Origin: Baylisascaris procyonis
Lineage: Eukaryota > Nematoda > Chromadorea > Rhabditida > Ascarididae
Direction: 5' to 3'
Length of the DNA stretch: 64,000 bases
Assembly: GCA_037389465.1 (NCBI GenBank)
Contig: JAZARR010000200.1
Location: 2,859,501 to 2,923,500, forward strand
Shown: piece after piece, positions 61,601 to 64,000 of the stretch
How the letters are laid out: every line of letters starts with the position of its first letter
Numbering within the stretch: position 1 is the first letter of the stretch
The notes under the pieces: model-generated
What the model was told of the DNA's origin: nothing
The model's database searches: none
Seen by the model: the letters and a program-made list of their open reading frames with translations, nothing else
Made by a program: the position numbers and the translations under genes

Positions 61601-63530
61601 TGAATAATTTTCACTTTAGTAGCGTTGATGCTTGGAAACGGTCTTTTTAGAACAATAAAAACATAAGCAAAAGATTTTTTTATTGTTGTTTTACCACAAT
61701 TTCAAACCTTTTTTCTACATAAACAACAAAGATATTATACTTCAATGTAATATTTATATTACACTATGTAAGTCTCTTCAAATAAATATTTTTGCACATT
61801 TCTTCGTAATGAAAGATTTGTCCATCGTTTTTCTATTACCACTTTATCAACAATGAATGAGACTTTCTAAAACATTTTCAAAACGCTCTTATACTTTTAA
61901 TTGAAAATGCTTTACGAGATAAAAGACAAAGGCAATGCAAGCACTCTTCTCATACAAAGAGAAAACTCTCAAATATGAAGGAGGAACGCATAGTGTGTCG
62001 AACCTCCAAGCTTTCATTTTCTGTGTGGATGTTCTAACGTTCGAACCATTGCAAATTCTATCACTCAACTCAGTTTAATTCTGATCTTATAATATTATCA
62101 TGCCATCATTCATTGAACATTATTGCCACCATCTCATTATTGATAATCATTGCCTTAAAAGTTTCTGAACTTGCTCTTTCCAACTCTATAAGAATCGGAG
62201 CTTCTCTCCGGCTACATTTCGCATCCGAGTCGTTTTCGATTTCAATGCTCCTAAGAAGCTCCAACTCTGAATTATACAAATATTCATCCGGTACAGTCTT
62301 GATGCTTAAATAAAGCTTTGTTTATCGAAATCACTAAAGTCGGGACCATTATCTAAACTTTCAACTTACAAATGAGCTGCTCTCCAATCTCCTTTGATAT
62401 CATTTACCCTTCCAACTGGTAAATATGCGGAAATTCCCATAGCTACTCGTTCACTGAAACGGGTTGGATTCCTAACTAGTGAATCGCGAGTGATGTTGTT
62501 ATGCAATGAAACGTTATAGCTCTATGTGATAATAATTCGACTAATTAAACACATTGATGCATCTCATTTGCTAAACATCAATTATTGCGCTAATGCACTA
62601 TAAAAATTCAAATCTCCAATAGAGCGTAAAATTTAGTAATTAGACTATTTTATTGCATTCAAATGCACACGAAAATAACTATCTGATGAGCGTATACTTC
62701 CCCATCAGTAGAACTAACGAGAGCTAAATCACATTAGACAGGAAGCGAATAAAGTTGAAAAGCAATGAGAACGGAAGTACGAGTGAAGTGGATTTCACAA
62801 AAACTAGACCATTTTTTAAAGTGAAAGCTTGAATTGAAACCATCATGAACTCACGAGTTCGAAGTCACTGGATTAGTGTGAAGAATGGCACCGAGAGGAT
62901 AACCTACAGTATGCCTCAGATCTATCAAGTTCCATGACTCCAGCCTAGGTGATTCTACAACTGAAGTTACTGAAGAGCGGACAGATGGTGTGGAAAATGT
63001 GACGAGATGCAAACAGACACGCCCACACATAAAACCACGTCCGAACACTCAAATACATATGTGCGTACATACGCACAAGCGCACAGACTCATCACTCATG
63101 CTGACACATGCACGTATGTGCAGACACAACGTTTCCATCACAAAGTAAGCTTAAAATGTGCATAAAAATGTATATGAATACGATGAGAATATAAAATAAA
63201 TAAATAAATATAGGAAAGTATGTATCAAACTTATTGAATTTATAAAGAATAAGAAAAATAAATAAAATTTAATTTTTATGCGATTGAAGGTATGTGGCAA
63301 TAGCACATCCGTTGCGTAATGTGTGGCTAAGCAGTATTGGTCGTGCAAAGAAAGTAATTGCGATTATATGGGTAATGTCGGCGCTATTTGCAATCCCAAC
63401 CGCAATTCGTATCGACTATAATTTCAATGATTCGTTACTCGGTGAACGTGTTTATTGGTGTGTACGAGAGTTTCCCGAATTTTTTGGATCATCACGTCAA
63501 ACACTCAATAAAATCTATGCCGTTTATCAG
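55031..63530 (+). CDS. Rhodopsin-class (class A) G-protein-coupled receptor, peptide-receptor-like, 5' part (3'-truncated by window)
   Basis: Three exons are visible: 55031-55390, 56591-56712 and 63290-63530 (723 bases, 241 residues, phases matching). The N-terminus of about 60 residues is acidic with NFT and NCS glycosylation sites and several Cys. TM1 (about 63-88) has GTIGNALVIF with Asn81. TM2 (97-118) has LASLSTADLCL with Asp109. TM3 has Cys136, and the exon 2/3 junction rebuilds the FERYVAIAHPLRN motif (DRY box as ERY). TM4 has AKKVIAIIW, and the second extracellular loop has VYWC. TM5-TM7 lie beyond the window. The pattern fits neuropeptide/peptide hormone receptors on the plasma membrane, but I cannot assign the subfamily. 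Intron 2 is 6.6 kb. An acceptor-like ATTATTAG lies nine bases before the ATG. Confidence 0.9.
55558..55636. repeat. (TA)n microsatellite in GPCR intron 1
   Basis: About 39 TA units. Confidence 0.95.
57595..57671. repeat. (AAAAT)n repeat
   Basis: AAAAT pentamers, about ten units with AAAAAG and AAAC variants, in GPCR intron 2. Confidence 0.85.
58289..58505 (-). repeat. GC-rich island, probable dispersed element, in GPCR intron 2
   Basis: About 210 bases at about 50% GC in an AT-rich intron. On the minus strand they contain GGTTCGATTGC and GGTTCGATCCA, both close to the pol III B box, and an open 70-codon frame. The sharp composition edges suggest an inserted repeat. No acceptor stem or A box at the right spacing was found, so it is not a tRNA. 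Confidence 0.35.
59157..59410 (-). other. Possible zinc-ribbon-like ORF inside GPCR intron 2
   Basis: The minus strand is open for about 84 codons, with an ATG frame of about 63 codons. It contains CQIC and, 16 residues later, CLKCAC before a TGA at 59157-59159, a C-x2-C-x16-C-x2-C pattern. An in-frame TAG lies just upstream, so a spliced start or the internal ATG would be needed, and no strong acceptor is seen. This strand is purine-rich, which favours chance frames rich in Lys and Asp. Confidence 0.2.
62073..62080 (-). terminator. Possible poly(A) signal of the nested minus-strand gene
   Basis: Minus-strand ATTAAA (plus TTTAAT at about 62074-62079) lies 27 bases beyond the candidate stop codon. 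Confidence 0.3.
62106..62969 (-). CDS. Unnamed gene nested antisense in the GPCR intron: three 3' exons
   Basis: Minus-strand exons 62969-62855, 62519-62370 and 62304-62106 (stop TGA at 62108-62106) join without a frame break into about 153 residues. The donors are GTGAGT and GTAAGT. The acceptors are CTCTTCAG, ATAGAG and TTTAAG, and the introns are 335 and 65 bases. The product contains LIDLRHTVGYPLGAILHTNP, NITRDSLVRNPTRFSERVAM, RVNDIKGDWRAAHF and an acidic end APILIELERASS. In the last exon about 70% of codons start with a purine, many with G, as in real coding DNA. ATTAAA lies 27 bases after the stop. The 5' exon is not identified (the first segment needs one base from upstream). I recognise no family. 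The second acceptor is weak, so exon edges may shift. Confidence 0.45.
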
Positions 63531-64000
63531 GTGATTCAATTGATTTCTCAATATTTACTCTTGAATTCGATTAAAAACTTCTAAACGCTTAAATAATACA
63601 ATAGTGCTACGATGTTCTTATCGAGGTTCTTATCGCATCGTTGTCTTTCCATTTGGCTTTCTGAGTGGTAATTCCAGCTGACGAATGACTGAATTTGTCA
63701 CTGAATGAAATTCATCTGTTTTATTGAAGCTGCTCCAATTTATCAATTCCGGAACGATTTATAAATAGCAATGCGTTGAGGAAAGAGATAAAAATTACGC
63801 AGATAATTTACGATACTATTTAGCTCTAAAAAAAGAAGCTCAACGCATATATTCTTGATAATTGTCTATTATTCATTTAATCACAACTGATTGTATTGAT
63901 AAGTGATTGCTGTGCGTAATGGTATAAATCTCAATCTCAATCACCTTAACAACACACGCCCTCTATATTAATATAATTAGCCTATTTTACGCAAATTGGA
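63531..64000. other. Start of GPCR intron 3, no exon seen
   Basis: After the donor CAG|GTGATT at 63531 no TM5-like exon appears before the window ends. The stretch is AT-rich and has no repeat. Confidence 0.6.

Noticed and set aside
61975..62080. 47-codon plus ATG frame in the GPCR intron
   Set aside because: Too short, no splice signals, and it opposes the better supported minus-strand candidate.

Overview
The window is nuclear DNA of an animal, almost certainly a nematode. The base composition is AT-rich and the genes are split into many small exons. Introns begin GTAAGT/GTRAG, end TTTCAG/TTTTAG, and are often full of simple repeats. Three recognised genes have an isolated splice-acceptor motif 12-43 bases before the start codon with no coding exon in front, as expected for spliced-leader trans-splicing. 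The general look fits a clade III (spirurid/filarial/ascarid-like) worm, but the species cannot be fixed from the sequence alone.

Layout. 1-8.3 kb: AT-rich, no recognised gene; simple repeats, a 22-bp and a 30-bp tandem repeat, an AT-rich hairpin, and one candidate small Cys-rich secreted peptide (5.7-5.9 kb). 8.35-33.2 kb, plus strand: a complete 30-exon glycogen debranching enzyme gene (AGL). Its spliced exons stay in frame for 1477 residues and carry both active sites. Intron 6 holds 144 uninterrupted copies of a 20-bp unit, one intron holds an antisense tRNA-Ala(AGC), and another holds a tRNA-like element close to a splice site. 33.3-37.5 kb: mostly non-coding, with an ambiguous GC-rich island near 36 kb. 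37.5-38.4 kb, minus strand: ELOF1, a two-exon gene of 83 codons that is invisible as a long ORF. 38.4-40.5 kb: the region between the divergent ELOF1 and PUM3, with a 29-bp repeat. 40.56-51.68 kb, plus: a complete 14-exon PUM3/Puf-A (PUF-12-like) RNA-binding protein gene of 746 residues. 51.7-55.0 kb: intergenic. 55.03 kb to beyond the window end, plus: the first three coding exons (TM1 to ECL2) of a rhodopsin-class peptide-type GPCR, with a 6.6-kb second intron. Inside that intron lies a frame-consistent three-exon minus-strand candidate gene (62.1-63.0 kb) that I cannot name.

The genes do not form one pathway. AGL works in cytosolic glycogen breakdown, ELOF1 in RNA polymerase II elongation, PUM3 in nucleolar ribosome biogenesis, and the GPCR in cell-surface peptide signalling. 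AGL and ELOF1 are convergent, ELOF1 and PUM3 divergent, and PUM3 and the GPCR tandem. The most unusual structure is the 2.88-kb phased satellite in AGL intron 6, which runs straight into the 3' splice site.
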